A DNA stretch of 64,000 nt from Anaerolineaceae bacterium (GCA_016841525.1 JAENYZ010000004.1:186001-250000); one strand, 5' to 3'; shown: positions 47,466 to 56,585, counted from the first letter of the stretch. The notes: generated by a model from the sequence alone, not told the origin. Numbers and translations: made by a program.

Positions 47466-47510
47466 TTTTCAAACTTAATTAACTGATTTTAACTTGATTT
47501 GTCGTCCAGA

Positions 47511-50405
47511 TTACTCAACGGTTACAAATTCAAGTCCAACAAAGGTTGGAATAGCAACAGGCAATGGTGCGACGACAGCTTCAAGTTTACTGGCGCCCGC
47601 TTCCATTTCAGCTGCTAATTCGGCACTCACGGTAACGGTATAGTGACCGTCTTCAACCAATTCAGCATCGAGCACCGCAACAATCTGTCCAGTGCCATCA
47701 TACAGCAAACCGGTGACTGCCTTGATCTCAGCATCTGGATAGGTTTCTCCTTCGTAAGTCACGAAAATATCAAAGACCGCTTCCTCACCAACGATAAGCG
47801 TGGCAGGTCCTTCAACTTCAACTTCAGCAATCTTTGGAAGACCATATACACCGAACCATTTATCTGTCCGATCAGGGAACATGGGGTTGTAAACCAGGGT
47901 TCCAATCTTTTCGGTCAGGAAGACATCTTCAAGGATGTAAGGACCGGTGCCAATGGAAAAGTGACCGTATTCTTCAAAGAAGGCTCGTAAATTCTCATAA
48001 CGGGCAACAGCTTCTTCAGCGGTGATATAATCACCCAGCACACTGGCATAAGGAATATGCTGTTCTTCAATGGCTTTGTCAATCATCGAATTGATGATCT
48101 CCAAGCTAGGACCGCCAACGGTGCTCAGCCATTCAACGGTTGCAGTTTCGGTGGATTCTGCTTCAGCTTTATCTGGCGTGAAAGCAGCCAGGTTTTCAAT
48201 ATCCGCCAAGGCACCCAGTTCTAACAGATGCCATGGGCCCTCACCGAAATCCCACATAGGCCACATGGTGTCGATGTTCAGTTCAGCATCAATCTCGTAA
48301 GAATCGTAGAAGGTTTCAACAGTAAGGGGGTCTTCAGAGAGGATGCGGAAACCTTTGAAATTCGCCAATTCTGCTACAGAATTAGCAACCCAAGATTCAT
48401 CATAGATCGCCGATTGCTCACGCCCCAGATCCAGATTGATAATCCAGGAATACAAGAAATCAGCCAGAGTAATCGGGCTGCCATCATGGTATTTAACATC
48501 GGTCCAGAGGGATTCGGGATAGTAAACAACACTCTTAATATTCGAGGTGTAATACTCCTTCTCCTGGGCAGCCGCCAGGGCTTCTTCAGCCGCAGTCACA
48601 ACATCCGGGGCACCTTCGAGGGCTGCTTCAGCATCTGCTAATGCAGCTTCTGTATCGGCTACAGCTGCTTCAGCTGCTGCTACATCTTCATCGCTCGCAT
48701 CATCAGCCAGTTCGTCCAGCGCCGCCTGGGCTGCTTCGAGAGCCGCCTGGGCTTCCTCAACAACGCCTGGTGCCGCTTCTTCAGCAGCGATGGCTTCATC
48801 TAAAGCCGCCTGGGCAGCTTCAGCATCCAGGACTAACTTTTCATCAGCTGTAATGAATGCCTGGTTGGCTGCATCCCAGTCCATGATCGCGTCGCCGGGG
48901 ACCTGGATCTCAGGTGTAAAGTCAAGTGTCACCCAATCAAGAGTCTTGCCAATTGGCAGTCCTTCCTGAGCCGTAATTTCAGCCCGTTCAAAGCGCTGCG
49001 GCAGAAGCAAGCCAGTGTAGGGATCAATCATATAGGCGTTTTGATGGATAGCCCGGGATATGGACTGGTCGTAAGCCCAGTTTGAACCAGAAATGGGGTT
49101 CCAGGGATCAACAAAAATGTCAGTTTGAGCAAAGGTAATCGTGCCGCCCAACTGGTCTGTAATACCCAGGGTGTAAGGCCAGATCATGGAACCGTCAACA
49201 CCGGCTGCCAGGTCATAGGTCACATCCAAGCCCTCCCGATAGGGTGTGAAGTTCTTACCGTCAATCAGCCAAACATGGATGGATTCTTTTAATGCAAGCT
49301 CTAACATTTCTGCCATAGCCGCATTTCGTTCCTCAACCGTGCCGAATTTATTATAGGCCAGGGCATCCGTTAATTCTAAGTAACGCTCCGGGTTTGCCAT
49401 CGCCTCGTCAAATGCTTGCCACAGGGCTGAAAAACCATATGAGGATTGTGGTGTATCAAAGAATTGGAAATTGTCGCCTTCATCACGATCGATAATAGTC
49501 GCAGACCAGGCGCCGGTATAAACATGGAACAGACCATCGGCAGGATCGCCAAAAATCCAGATTGGGGAGGCTTCCGAGGAGGTGCGGTACTGGCGCTCGG
49601 TGGCGAAACCGGCTTCTTCAAGCTGGTTGGCTACATAGTCGCCAATCGGAACACGGGTGCCGTCGGAGTCGTTTCGGATCAATATGATCAGAGTGACTTG
49701 CTCACCGTTATACATGTACATGCCATCTTCCTTGGTCACGCCGTCAATCCCAAGCATGACCTCATCCATCTGAGCCACGCCGCGTTCAAAGTCATAAGCA
49801 TATTGAGCTTCCAGACGGCGTACGGTTGGTGCCAGGGTGGAATAATCCGGGAATTGGGTAATGATGCTCCAGAATTTGGGCAGCGAACCACCATTATAAA
49901 CCTCACGGTTGATATAATCGCGATCAACCATCCAGTTCATGGCTTCGCGAGCGCGTGGATCAAAGAAGGGGTTGACCTGGTCAGTGGTTTCAAAGACAGG
50001 TCCGACCGGGTTGAAGGTCAATTCGTAGTAAAGACCATTTGACAGAGCATAGGGTAATCCAGCCTCCTCAATTTCGGGTAGTGATGCTGAGGAAAGACCG
50101 GTAGCAAAAATATCTATAGCGCCAGCGATCAGCTGTGTCACAGCAGATGCGCCGTCGACGACGTTAAGGATAATGCGGTCCAGGGGTGCGCCCATGTCTG
50201 GGACCCGCTCGACCTCTGCAGGGCCTTCTTCGGTTGGCTCTTCAGTGGGTTCAACCTCAGGTTCCTCAGTCGGTTCTTCGACCTCGGGTTCCTCGGTTGG
50301 CTCCTCTACGGCTGGGGGTTCAGTTTCAACAGCGGGTTGACATGCTGCTAAAACCATGCTCAGCGCGACGAGAAGACTAACAAACAAAAAGGTATAACGT
50401 TTCAT
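47511..50405 (-). CDS. Peptide-type binding lipoprotein, apparently circularly permuted (operon 1)
   Basis: A 964-aa lipoprotein (Cys22) with an acidic Pro/Glu linker to about 70. Residues 72-415 resemble the second half of family 5 binding proteins (RIILNVVDGASAVTQLIAGA, FFDPRAREAMNWMVDRDYI). The segment that usually begins the mature protein appears only at 419 (LGGTITFAQTD), followed by WTDVKYHDGSPITLADFLYS (634-653) and GTGPYIL (819-825). An Ala/Glu coiled coil (526-615) interrupts this part and an Ig-like domain (865-946) ends the protein. The halves are thus in swapped order. CGGAGGAG precedes the ATG. It is the first gene of operon 1. Confidence 0.85.
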   Translation of the reverse strand: MKRYTFLFVSLLVALSMVLAACQPAVETEPPAVEEPTEEPEVEEPTEEPEVEPTEEPTEEGPAEVERVPDMGAPLDRIILNVVDGASAVTQLIAGAIDIFATGLSSASLPEIEEAGLPYALSNGLYYELTFNPVGPVFETTDQVNPFFDPRAREAMNWMVDRDYINREVYNGGSLPKFWSIITQFPDYSTLAPTVRRLEAQYAYDFERGVAQMDEVMLGIDGVTKEDGMYMYNGEQVTLIILIRNDSDGTRVPIGDYVANQLEEAGFATERQYRTSSEASPIWIFGDPADGLFHVYTGAWSATIIDRDEGDNFQFFDTPQSSYGFSALWQAFDEAMANPERYLELTDALAYNKFGTVEERNAAMAEMLELALKESIHVWLIDGKNFTPYREGLDVTYDLAAGVDGSMIWPYTLGITDQLGGTITFAQTDIFVDPWNPISGSNWAYDQSISRAIHQNAYMIDPYTGLLLPQRFERAEITAQEGLPIGKTLDWVTLDFTPEIQVPGDAIMDWDAANQAFITADEKLVLDAEAAQAALDEAIAAEEAAPGVVEEAQAALEAAQAALDELADDASDEDVAAAEAAVADTEAALADAEAALEGAPDVVTAAEEALAAAQEKEYYTSNIKSVVYYPESLWTDVKYHDGSPITLADFLYSWIINLDLGREQSAIYDESWVANSVAELANFKGFRILSEDPLTVETFYDSYEIDAELNIDTMWPMWDFGEGPWHLLELGALADIENLAAFTPDKAEAESTETATVEWLSTVGGPSLEIINSMIDKAIEEQHIPYASVLGDYITAEEAVARYENLRAFFEEYGHFSIGTGPYILEDVFLTEKIGTLVYNPMFPDRTDKWFGVYGLPKIAEVEVEGPATLIVGEEAVFDIFVTYEGETYPDAEIKAVTGLLYDGTGQIVAVLDAELVEDGHYTVTVSAELAAEMEAGASKLEAVVAPLPVAIPTFVGLEFVTVE

Positions 50406-51100
50406 TTTTCTCCTCCGTACAAATATTTTGTCAGGATTCTATAGTGTTGTGAAAATACTTGGAAATCTTTTTTTTACTTGCTTTGTATGCACCACCTCCT
50501 TTTTTGCCAAACCTAAACAAACGATATAATTGATCAAAACGATGGTGACTAATTCAATATTAATAATACCAGATATTGTGCAAAGTTTGAACAAAAATAT
50601 AGCATATAACAATTAACTCGTCAAGAACTTATGGCAATATATCAAAAATTTGTGTTTATAGTTAAATTTTTCAATATTTAGCTAAAAATGATTAACTTTA
50701 ATTTACACCTCCAAAAGAATTCTGTGAAGTTCTCTTATGTGAGGTAATCACCACGTTTTCGAGATCGAACTCATATAGGTCTGTAAAATATGAGCTTTGT
50801 CATATCTTACAAATGATTTCGTAACATAATTATAAAACAAAAATTGATTCAATCAATCACTTTTTATTGGCAATTCACGTTTATTAGTTAATTTTAATGT
50901 GTTTTACGCGTTCAAATTCGTTACTAAGTTGAGGAATCTGACGACGTTTTTGTCATCGCGAGGAGCCGCAGCACGGCGACGTGGCGATCTCTTAAAAAAT
51001 CCGAAATTGTCACCTCGCGCTGTATGGGAGCTCGATATCTGAGCGTGTCACTTAGGTCGCCCAGGCGACCATACGTGGCCTACGAAGTAGAAATTCTTCG
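50406..51100. other. Long upstream region of peptide ABC operon 1
   Basis: About 700 nt, mostly AT-rich, upstream of the minus-strand operon. It must hold the operon promoter; I see candidate -10 elements but no clear pair. At 50953-50992 there is a GC-rich palindrome-like piece (ATCGCGAGGAGCC ... GGCGACGTGGCGAT), a common dispersed repeat type in Chloroflexota and other bacteria. A GGAGGTGGTGC motif on the minus strand near 50490 resembles a ribosome site but has no good ORF after it. Confidence 0.45.
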
Positions 51101-51335
51101 CAGGGTGGGTTGGGTTAGCAACATTCGAACTTTACGCCCTTGATAATCCACCATAACATTCGCCATATAAATAATTCATGACAACCCACCGAAACGACAT
51201 TACATTGTTAAATATCCGAATTCAATGGGATGAAATGACGGTGGGTTGGTCATCCGGACTTCTTGGATTACCAAGGGGATTTGGCACACAGAACGATTGA
51301 TGGATAATGGTTCTCCGTCCAACCCACCCTACAAA
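51101..51335. repeat. Double-hairpin REP-like element, copy A
   Basis: Arms: GGTGGGTTGG (51104), CAACCCACC (51182), GGTGGGTTGG (51240) and CCAACCCACC (51319). The outer ends are also an inverted repeat (AGGGTGGGTTGG and CCAACCCACCCTAC). A further CCCAATCCACCCTAC follows at 51342. The internal sequence is closely similar to copy B across its whole length, including CTTGATAATCCA and CTTGGATTACC. Confidence 0.85.
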
Positions 51336-51425
51336 AACACGCCCAATCCACCCTACAAGAGAAATGTGTTTTTAGGTGAATTTTTTTATGGATTATTAAA
51401 ATCGTTTTCCATGTAAAATTATCAC

Positions 51426-51974
51426 ATGCCTAATTATCGACGGGTTTGGATTAAAGGATCAACATTGTTTATTACGATCGTCACATACGACCGTATGTCG
51501 ATCCTTCTAAACCCACAATCACGAAAAATATTAAAACTTGCATGGAAGGATGTTGCCAAGCGATATCCTTTCACTACAGATGCGATTTGCCTTTTACCAA
51601 ATCATATCCATGTCCTGATGACTTTGCCAGAACACGATTGTGATTATTCTATGAGGATTCGAGAAATTAAACGCTTATACACAAAAAGATACATTGCAAA
51701 TATCGGAGAAAAAATTGAGCGAAATTTATCGCACATCCATAAAAGGGAGGCGACCATCTGGCAAAGACGATTTTATGAGCATACCATCAGAGATGAACAG
51801 GATTATCAAAACCATCTTGATTACATCCATCACAACCCGGTAAAACATGGGTTGGTAGATAACGTATCTTTATGGAAATGGTCAAGTTTTCATCGTTATG
51901 TCAATTTGGGGATTTACGAGGCAAATTGGGGAGAAAATTTTTCCGAAGATAAAAACACAGATTTTGGTGAATAA
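51426..51974 (+). CDS. REP-associated tyrosine transposase (RAYT, IS200-like)
   Basis: A 182-aa Y1-type single-strand DNA transposase. The HUH motif is in LLPNHIHVLM (H60, H62). The C-terminal HLDYIHHNPVKHGLV is diagnostic of RAYT proteins; the catalytic Tyr is Y127 or Y133. FYEHTIRDEQDYQNH precedes it. RAYTs are tied to palindromic REP elements, and two matching double-hairpin elements flank this gene. It reads as intact, with no frameshift. No Shine-Dalgarno is visible; TGTAAAAT ends 7 nt before the ATG, so a leaderless or weakly expressed transcript is likely. Confidence 0.92.
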   Translation: MPNYRRVWIKGSTLFITIVTYDRMSILLNPQSRKILKLAWKDVAKRYPFTTDAICLLPNHIHVLMTLPEHDCDYSMRIREIKRLYTKRYIANIGEKIERNLSHIHKREATIWQRRFYEHTIRDEQDYQNHLDYIHHNPVKHGLVDNVSLWKWSSFHRYVNLGIYEANWGENFSEDKNTDFGE

Positions 51975-51979
51975 TTTTT

Positions 51980-52198
51980 CGTAGGGTGGGTTGGGTTAAT
52001 AGCGTTCAAATTAAACGCACTTGATAATCCACACTCACATTCGTCTAATATTATATTCATGACAACCCACCCACAACCACAAGCAATCCTGATATCAAAA
52101 ACGGTGGGTTGGTCATCAGGACAACTTGGATTACCGAGGGTATTTGGCACAAAAAACGCATTATGGATAAAGTTTCTCCGTCCAACTCACCCTACAAA
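51980..52198. repeat. Double-hairpin REP-like element, copy B
   Basis: Arms: GGTGGGTTGG (51985), CAACCCACC (52063), GGTGGGTTGG (52103) and CCAACTCACCCTAC (52182). It is a direct repeat of copy A on the other side of the transposase gene, starting 7 nt after its stop. It is about 15 nt shorter between the two hairpins. Confidence 0.85.
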
Positions 52199-52216
52199 TA
52201 ATTATTAAAATGAAAA

Positions 52217-52240
52217 GAGGCTGCTTTTTGAAGCAGCCTC
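52217..52240 (-). terminator. Terminator of peptide ABC operon 2
   Basis: The arms GAGGCTGCTT and AAGCAGCCTC enclose a 4-nt loop, with TTTT following on the minus strand. It lies 22 nt after the stop of the last gene. Confidence 0.8.
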
Positions 52241-52261
52241 CCTGATTATAAAAATCAAATT

Positions 52262-52543
52262 CTACCGAAGCCAAATTTGTGTAGAAAAGAGTGTGAACAA
52301 TATCAAAACAGCAGAAAAGACCAACGCAATCGTTAAGCCTGCCAGCATCGCATACCAGGTAAAACGCCGGGCTTCAGACTTCGTCATTTGCACACCTTGA
52401 GAACCTCTCACTTTTTTCTGTGCACGCCGTTCGGCTCGCTTTTCCCGACGAACCTGGCGATCATGCCAGGGCATGCCTTCAACATCCATATCGCAGATAA
52501 CGCGACCGTCATCGTCATCATACTTTTTTGGTTCTTTACCCAT
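52262..52543 (-). CDS. Small membrane protein at the end of peptide ABC operon 2
   Basis: A 93-aa protein. The N-terminal part (1-60) is highly charged (DRQVRREKRAERRAQKKVRG), and one helix (about 64-87, YAMLAGLTIALVFSAVLILF) lies near the C-terminus. It would be anchored with its basic part in the cytoplasm. The sequence is not evidently homologous to the 93-aa protein of operon 1, but position and size match. The function is unknown. Confidence 0.7.
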   Translation of the reverse strand: MGKEPKKYDDDDGRVICDMDVEGMPWHDRQVRREKRAERRAQKKVRGSQGVQMTKSEARRFTWYAMLAGLTIALVFSAVLILFTLFSTQIWLR

Positions 52544-52588
52544 AAGTCATCTACCTATAAATATTTTTGTAATATTAAATGTACTCAA

Positions 52589-53614
52589 TTAATTATACAA
52601 GTGGCAAGCAACCGTATGCCCAGGTTCAACTTCGCGCACATCTGGAATGACTTTATCGCAAATATCCATTCGCTTCCAACATCGCGTATGGAACTTACAA
52701 CCTGAGGGTGGGTTCGCTGGTGAGGGAATGCTGCCCTCAAGAATGATCCGATTCTTTTCAGCAGTTGGATCAGGCACTGGCGCAGCGCTGAGGAGCGCTT
52801 CGGTGTAGGGATGTAGAGGATTTCCAAATATCTGTTTCTTGCTCCCAAACTCCACCAGGTCACCCAGGTACATCACGCCTACTTCGTCAGAAATATGCTC
52901 CACTACGGAAAGGTCATGCGAAATAAAAAGATAGGTCAACTCAAATTCGTTCTGCAATTCCTGGAGAAGGTTGATGATCTGCGCTTGGATGGAAACATCC
53001 AGCGCGGACACCGGCTCATCACAAACAATAAACTCCGGCAATAAGGCAAGCGCTCGGGCAATACAAATGCGCTGCCTCTGACCACCTGAGAATTCATGAG
53101 GATATCGACTCTTATGGTAGGGCTGTAAACCGCAGATTTTCATGATGTTATCAATGTATGCTTCATACCCTTCTTCGGGTGAAAGCCCATGCTCCTTTAC
53201 CGCCTCGCCAATAATTTCACTGACTGGCAAACGGGGTGAGAGGCTGGAATAGGGATCCTGGAAGATGATCTGCATCTTTGGGCGCATTTTGCGCAGTTCT
53301 TCATGACTAAGCGCATGAATATCAATCCCATTGAATAAGACGTCACCAGCGGTCTTCTCATTTAAACGTAAAATCGTCTTGCCAACCGTCGTTTTTCCGG
53401 AACCAGATTCGCCCACCAAACCCATTGTCGTGCCGCGTTTAATATTAAAGCTGATACCATCCACTGCCTTTACATTGCCAACAACGCGCTGCAGTAAACC
53501 AGCTTTGATCGGAAAATATTGTTTTAATCCCCTGACCTCAAGCAAATTCGTTTTATCATGCTCGAGCATTTTTTCCATATCCATCGTGTGTTCTACCTTC
53601 ACGTTTTCTTCCAT
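52589..53614 (-). CDS. Peptide ABC importer ATPase, OppF/DppF-like (operon 2)
   Basis: A 341-aa ATPase. Walker A is GESGSGKTT, the signature FSGGQRQR, Walker B FIVCDEPVSALD and the switch ISHDLS. The C-terminal Cys cluster (GCKFHTRCWKRMDIC) is present. The start at 53614 follows AGAGGA and lies 1 nt after the previous stop; a TTG at 53638 is less likely. Confidence 0.94.
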   Translation of the reverse strand: MEENVKVEHTMDMEKMLEHDKTNLLEVRGLKQYFPIKAGLLQRVVGNVKAVDGISFNIKRGTTMGLVGESGSGKTTVGKTILRLNEKTAGDVLFNGIDIHALSHEELRKMRPKMQIIFQDPYSSLSPRLPVSEIIGEAVKEHGLSPEEGYEAYIDNIMKICGLQPYHKSRYPHEFSGGQRQRICIARALALLPEFIVCDEPVSALDVSIQAQIINLLQELQNEFELTYLFISHDLSVVEHISDEVGVMYLGDLVEFGSKKQIFGNPLHPYTEALLSAAPVPDPTAEKNRIILEGSIPSPANPPSGCKFHTRCWKRMDICDKVIPDVREVEPGHTVACHLYN

Positions 53615-53615
53615 A

Positions 53616-54803
53616 TTAATCCTCTGTTTGCTCGTCAATGTAATGATAGCAAGTGACCATATGAGTCGGTGTCACGTAGACTTCCCTGGGATATGCCCCA
53701 TCACACACAGGCATTCGCCGGGCACATCGATCTTTGAAATAACAGTAATTCGGCATATTGACGGGATTTGGCACGCTGCCAGGGATGGTGTAGAGTTTCT
53801 CAACTTCTTTATTGACCACCGGTTTTGAAGCCATCAACCCAACGGTATAAGGGTGTAAGGGATTATGAAATACCTCTTCAGCAGTGCCCTTTTCTACAAT
53901 ACGTCCTGCGTACATCACAACAACAAAATCCGCCATCTCAGCAATAACACCCAGGTCATGGGTGATCAGCATGATGCTTGAATTGATCTGGTCTTTAAGA
54001 TTTCGAAGCAGGTCAAGAATCTGCGCCTGGATGGTCACATCCAATGCCGTTGTTGGCTCATCGGCAATAATCAGCTTTGGATTACAGGCAAGCGCCATCG
54101 CGATCATCACGCGCTGGCGCATACCGCCAGAAAGCTCGTGGGGATACATCTGGTAAACACCAGTGCTATTCGCAATACCGACCATATCAATCATCTTCAA
54201 CGATAATTGTTTGACTTCTTCTTCAGTCATCTCCGGGTTGTGCAACTTGATAACCTCATCAACCTGATCACCGGTACGAAATACCGGGTTGAGGCTGGTC
54301 ATCGGTTCCTGGAAGATCATGGATATCTTGGCACCGCGAATGGTTTCCATCACTTGCGTGGGTGTCTTCGCAATATCATAAACTTTTTCACCATCGTTAA
54401 AGCGGACCGTTCCTTCAACAATCTGTCCCTGCGGACGCTGCACCAATTGCATTAATGATAAGGCTGTCACAGATTTTCCACAGCCCGATTCGCCAACCAC
54501 GCCAACAGATGCCCCTTGAGGTATCTCGTATGATACACCATCAACCGCTTTGACTGTGCCAACATCAGTAAAGAAATAAGTATGAAGATTGTCGAATTCC
54601 ACAACGTTCTTGGGATCTTCCATCTTCGTTAAATATTCGCTTTCCGAGACGTTCTTACGATCGCGCTGTTTCTCAATTGCATTTGTGATTTTACGATTTG
54701 CGCGTGTTATCTTGCCTGATTCCCGGGCTGAAAGGCGCGAACTTGTTTTCGTTTGGGTGATTTCTTCAATTTTTCCCATTAATTCTTTTACTTCTTGATC
54801 CAT
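53616..54803 (-). CDS. Peptide ABC importer ATPase, OppD/DppD-like, with N-terminal extension (operon 2)
   Basis: A 395-aa ATPase. The ATPase domain begins near residue 67 ([16 protein letters not shown]), so about 65 extra residues precede it. They are helical and charged ([20 protein letters not shown]), unlike the operon 1 partner. Walker A is GESGCGKSV, the signature LSGGMRQR and Walker [13 protein letters not shown]. The extension could contact the permease or membrane; that is inference. Confidence 0.92.
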   Translation of the reverse strand: MDQEVKELMGKIEEITQTKTSSRLSARESGKITRANRKITNAIEKQRDRKNVSESEYLTKMEDPKNVVEFDNLHTYFFTDVGTVKAVDGVSYEIPQGASVGVVGESGCGKSVTALSLMQLVQRPQGQIVEGTVRFNDGEKVYDIAKTPTQVMETIRGAKISMIFQEPMTSLNPVFRTGDQVDEVIKLHNPEMTEEEVKQLSLKMIDMVGIANSTGVYQMYPHELSGGMRQRVMIAMALACNPKLIIADEPTTALDVTIQAQILDLLRNLKDQINSSIMLITHDLGVIAEMADFVVVMYAGRIVEKGTAEEVFHNPLHPYTVGLMASKPVVNKEVEKLYTIPGSVPNPVNMPNYCYFKDRCARRMPVCDGAYPREVYVTPTHMVTCYHYIDEQTED

Positions 54804-54815
54804 CAGAATTTTCTC

Positions 54816-56573
54816 CTACCTATTCATCCTTGGGTCAAAGGCATCCCGAAGCCCATCGCCAACAAAGTTGAAGCCAAGTACCGTCAACAGGATCAACAAG
54901 CCTGCAGGAATCCACATAAACCAGAAATTTGTCATGACATAGGCATCTGAAGACACGTTAATGATGCTGCCCCATGATGCCAGGGGGTACTTAACACCAA
55001 GTCCAAGGAAACCCAGGGTCGCTTCAGTGATAATAATACCGCCCAAACCTGCCGTCGCAGATACAATCAGTAAGGGCATTACGTTCGGGACTAAATGTCT
55101 GAAAATCCTGCGGCTGGTTCGAATCCCAGTCGCTTCTGCAGCAACCATGAAGTCCTGCTCTCGGAGCGAGAGGATTTGTCCGCGAACAACTCGGGCTACA
55201 CCCGTCCAACCGAGGATACCCAACACCCCCATTAAAAGGAATATTCTCGCCATTGGATCTACTTCCAGCGTATCCATCACAGAACCAAATATAATTACGA
55301 CAGGATAAAACGGAATACTGTTGAATAGATCAACAAAGCGCATTAAAGCTGTGTCCACTGCACCGCCAAAGTAACCTGAAATTCCGCCGATGATGACGCC
55401 AATTGCAACCTCAATAATCACAACCACAAAACCCACAAGAAGAGAGATACGACCGCCGAACATTAAACGCGTCATAACATCCATCCCGTTGTTATCCAAT
55501 CCGAGTGGATGCTCAGCAGAAGGCATTTCATATTGACGAATTAATTCAGTGGGGGTTTCTCTCCGAATATAGTAATTCTGATTGACACGGTTTATCGTAT
55601 ATTCTACTGTCTCACCATTTTCAGTGAAAATCGTCTCTTCTTCGTTATTTCTGATAGCTTCACGAATTGTTGATTTGTAATCAACAGAAAGGAATTCATT
55701 TTGATCAAGAGGATTAACAATGATATTCGACACTGCTGCATATTCTTCACCAGAATTGTCAATTATCGTTGTTTGACCTTCATCATAACTAAGTGTGTAA
55801 TCTTGATCATTGAAAGAAAATGTCGACTCATTCTCTGTAATCGCTTCTTCAGCCGCCAATCTGAAGGCAAATGAATCTATGGTTTCCTCATCTTCCTGGT
55901 TATACGGATCGTAAACTTTCAAGGTTGCGAAGGCAACATTATGTTCTGTTGATATTACTTTCGCTTTAAGTCGTTGAGTAATTCGATATATTACACCGTT
56001 GAGGACAAAACTATCTTCATTTTGGTCCTTCGCAGTTTCGTAGGCTTCAACAAAACCATCGGGTAAAGTTGAACCATTAATCGGATTCACGTTGCCAAGC
56101 AATTCTTCTGCTATTGGGTCAAGCTGCATAATCCGATGAGTGCCGTCACTTAATGTCGTAAAGTAATAAATATCATCGCCGACATTAAAAGTCTCTTCGC
56201 CTTTGCCAAGCGCTAGTAAAAACTGTGCTCGATCGGCATTGGTAAAGCTCTCATCCTGTGAAACCGTATAACGAAGTTCTTCGTTGTAGATCGCTCCCGC
56301 ATAATCCTTGTACATACTACCCAATCCTGTAAATACTTGCGTCTGGCTGTGGGGAGATAATAAGGGTCCTAGAAAAGAAAAAGTGAACATGAAAACGAGA
56401 ATTGCAAGACCAATGACCGCCAGCTTGTTTCGAATAAAACGTTTAAAAACAAGCATGCCTGGTGAAAGCGATTTGACACGCCTTGCATCATCAAGATGCA
56501 ACTCTTCATCTACTTCTTCAATAACTTCAACTTCTGGTTCTTGACCTGGAAAAATATTATTCATATCAGACAT
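54816..56573 (-). CDS. Peptide ABC permease, DppC-like, with 275-aa external insertion (operon 2)
   Basis: A 585-aa permease, nearly twice the norm. After an acidic N-terminus (1-30), helix 1 is about 51-72. The canonical motif HPLGLDNNGMDVMTRLMFGG appears only at 355-374. The 275 residues between them are hydrophilic, probably external, and contain two similar units: NVGDDIYYFTTLSDGTHRIM and SFNDQDYTLSYDEGQTTIID. A third NGETVEYTINRVNQNYYI repeats the pattern. The EAA loop is EATGIRTSRRIFRHLVPNVM. It lies 12 nt after the DppB-like gene. Confidence 0.9.
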   Translation of the reverse strand: MSDMNNIFPGQEPEVEVIEEVDEELHLDDARRVKSLSPGMLVFKRFIRNKLAVIGLAILVFMFTFSFLGPLLSPHSQTQVFTGLGSMYKDYAGAIYNEELRYTVSQDESFTNADRAQFLLALGKGEETFNVGDDIYYFTTLSDGTHRIMQLDPIAEELLGNVNPINGSTLPDGFVEAYETAKDQNEDSFVLNGVIYRITQRLKAKVISTEHNVAFATLKVYDPYNQEDEETIDSFAFRLAAEEAITENESTFSFNDQDYTLSYDEGQTTIIDNSGEEYAAVSNIIVNPLDQNEFLSVDYKSTIREAIRNNEEETIFTENGETVEYTINRVNQNYYIRRETPTELIRQYEMPSAEHPLGLDNNGMDVMTRLMFGGRISLLVGFVVVIIEVAIGVIIGGISGYFGGAVDTALMRFVDLFNSIPFYPVVIIFGSVMDTLEVDPMARIFLLMGVLGILGWTGVARVVRGQILSLREQDFMVAAEATGIRTSRRIFRHLVPNVMPLLIVSATAGLGGIIITEATLGFLGLGVKYPLASWGSIINVSSDAYVMTNFWFMWIPAGLLILLTVLGFNFVGDGLRDAFDPRMNR

Positions 56574-56585
56574 AAGTTACACCTA

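Larger units (their letters stand above)
51101..52198 (+). mobile_element. RAYT gene flanked by two direct REP-like doublets
   Basis: The unit consists of copy A, the transposase gene and copy B, with copies in the same orientation. It lies between the two peptide ABC operons. A third copy without a transposase is at 37833-38067, implying dispersal in trans. No target-site duplication is expected for this enzyme type and none is obvious. Confidence 0.75.

Noticed and set aside
48641-48853. Plus-strand open frame very rich in Gln, Leu and Pro
   Set aside because: It is the complement of the Ala/Glu coiled-coil region and reflects its repeat content only.
47511-50405. Two separate truncated binding proteins fused end to end
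   Set aside because: Each canonical segment is present once only and the two halves complement each other, so a permutation explains the chain better than a fusion of two copies.
55110-55135. tRNA-like GGTTCGAATCC sequence
   Set aside because: It is inside the DppC-like permease gene and no acceptor or anticodon stems surround it.
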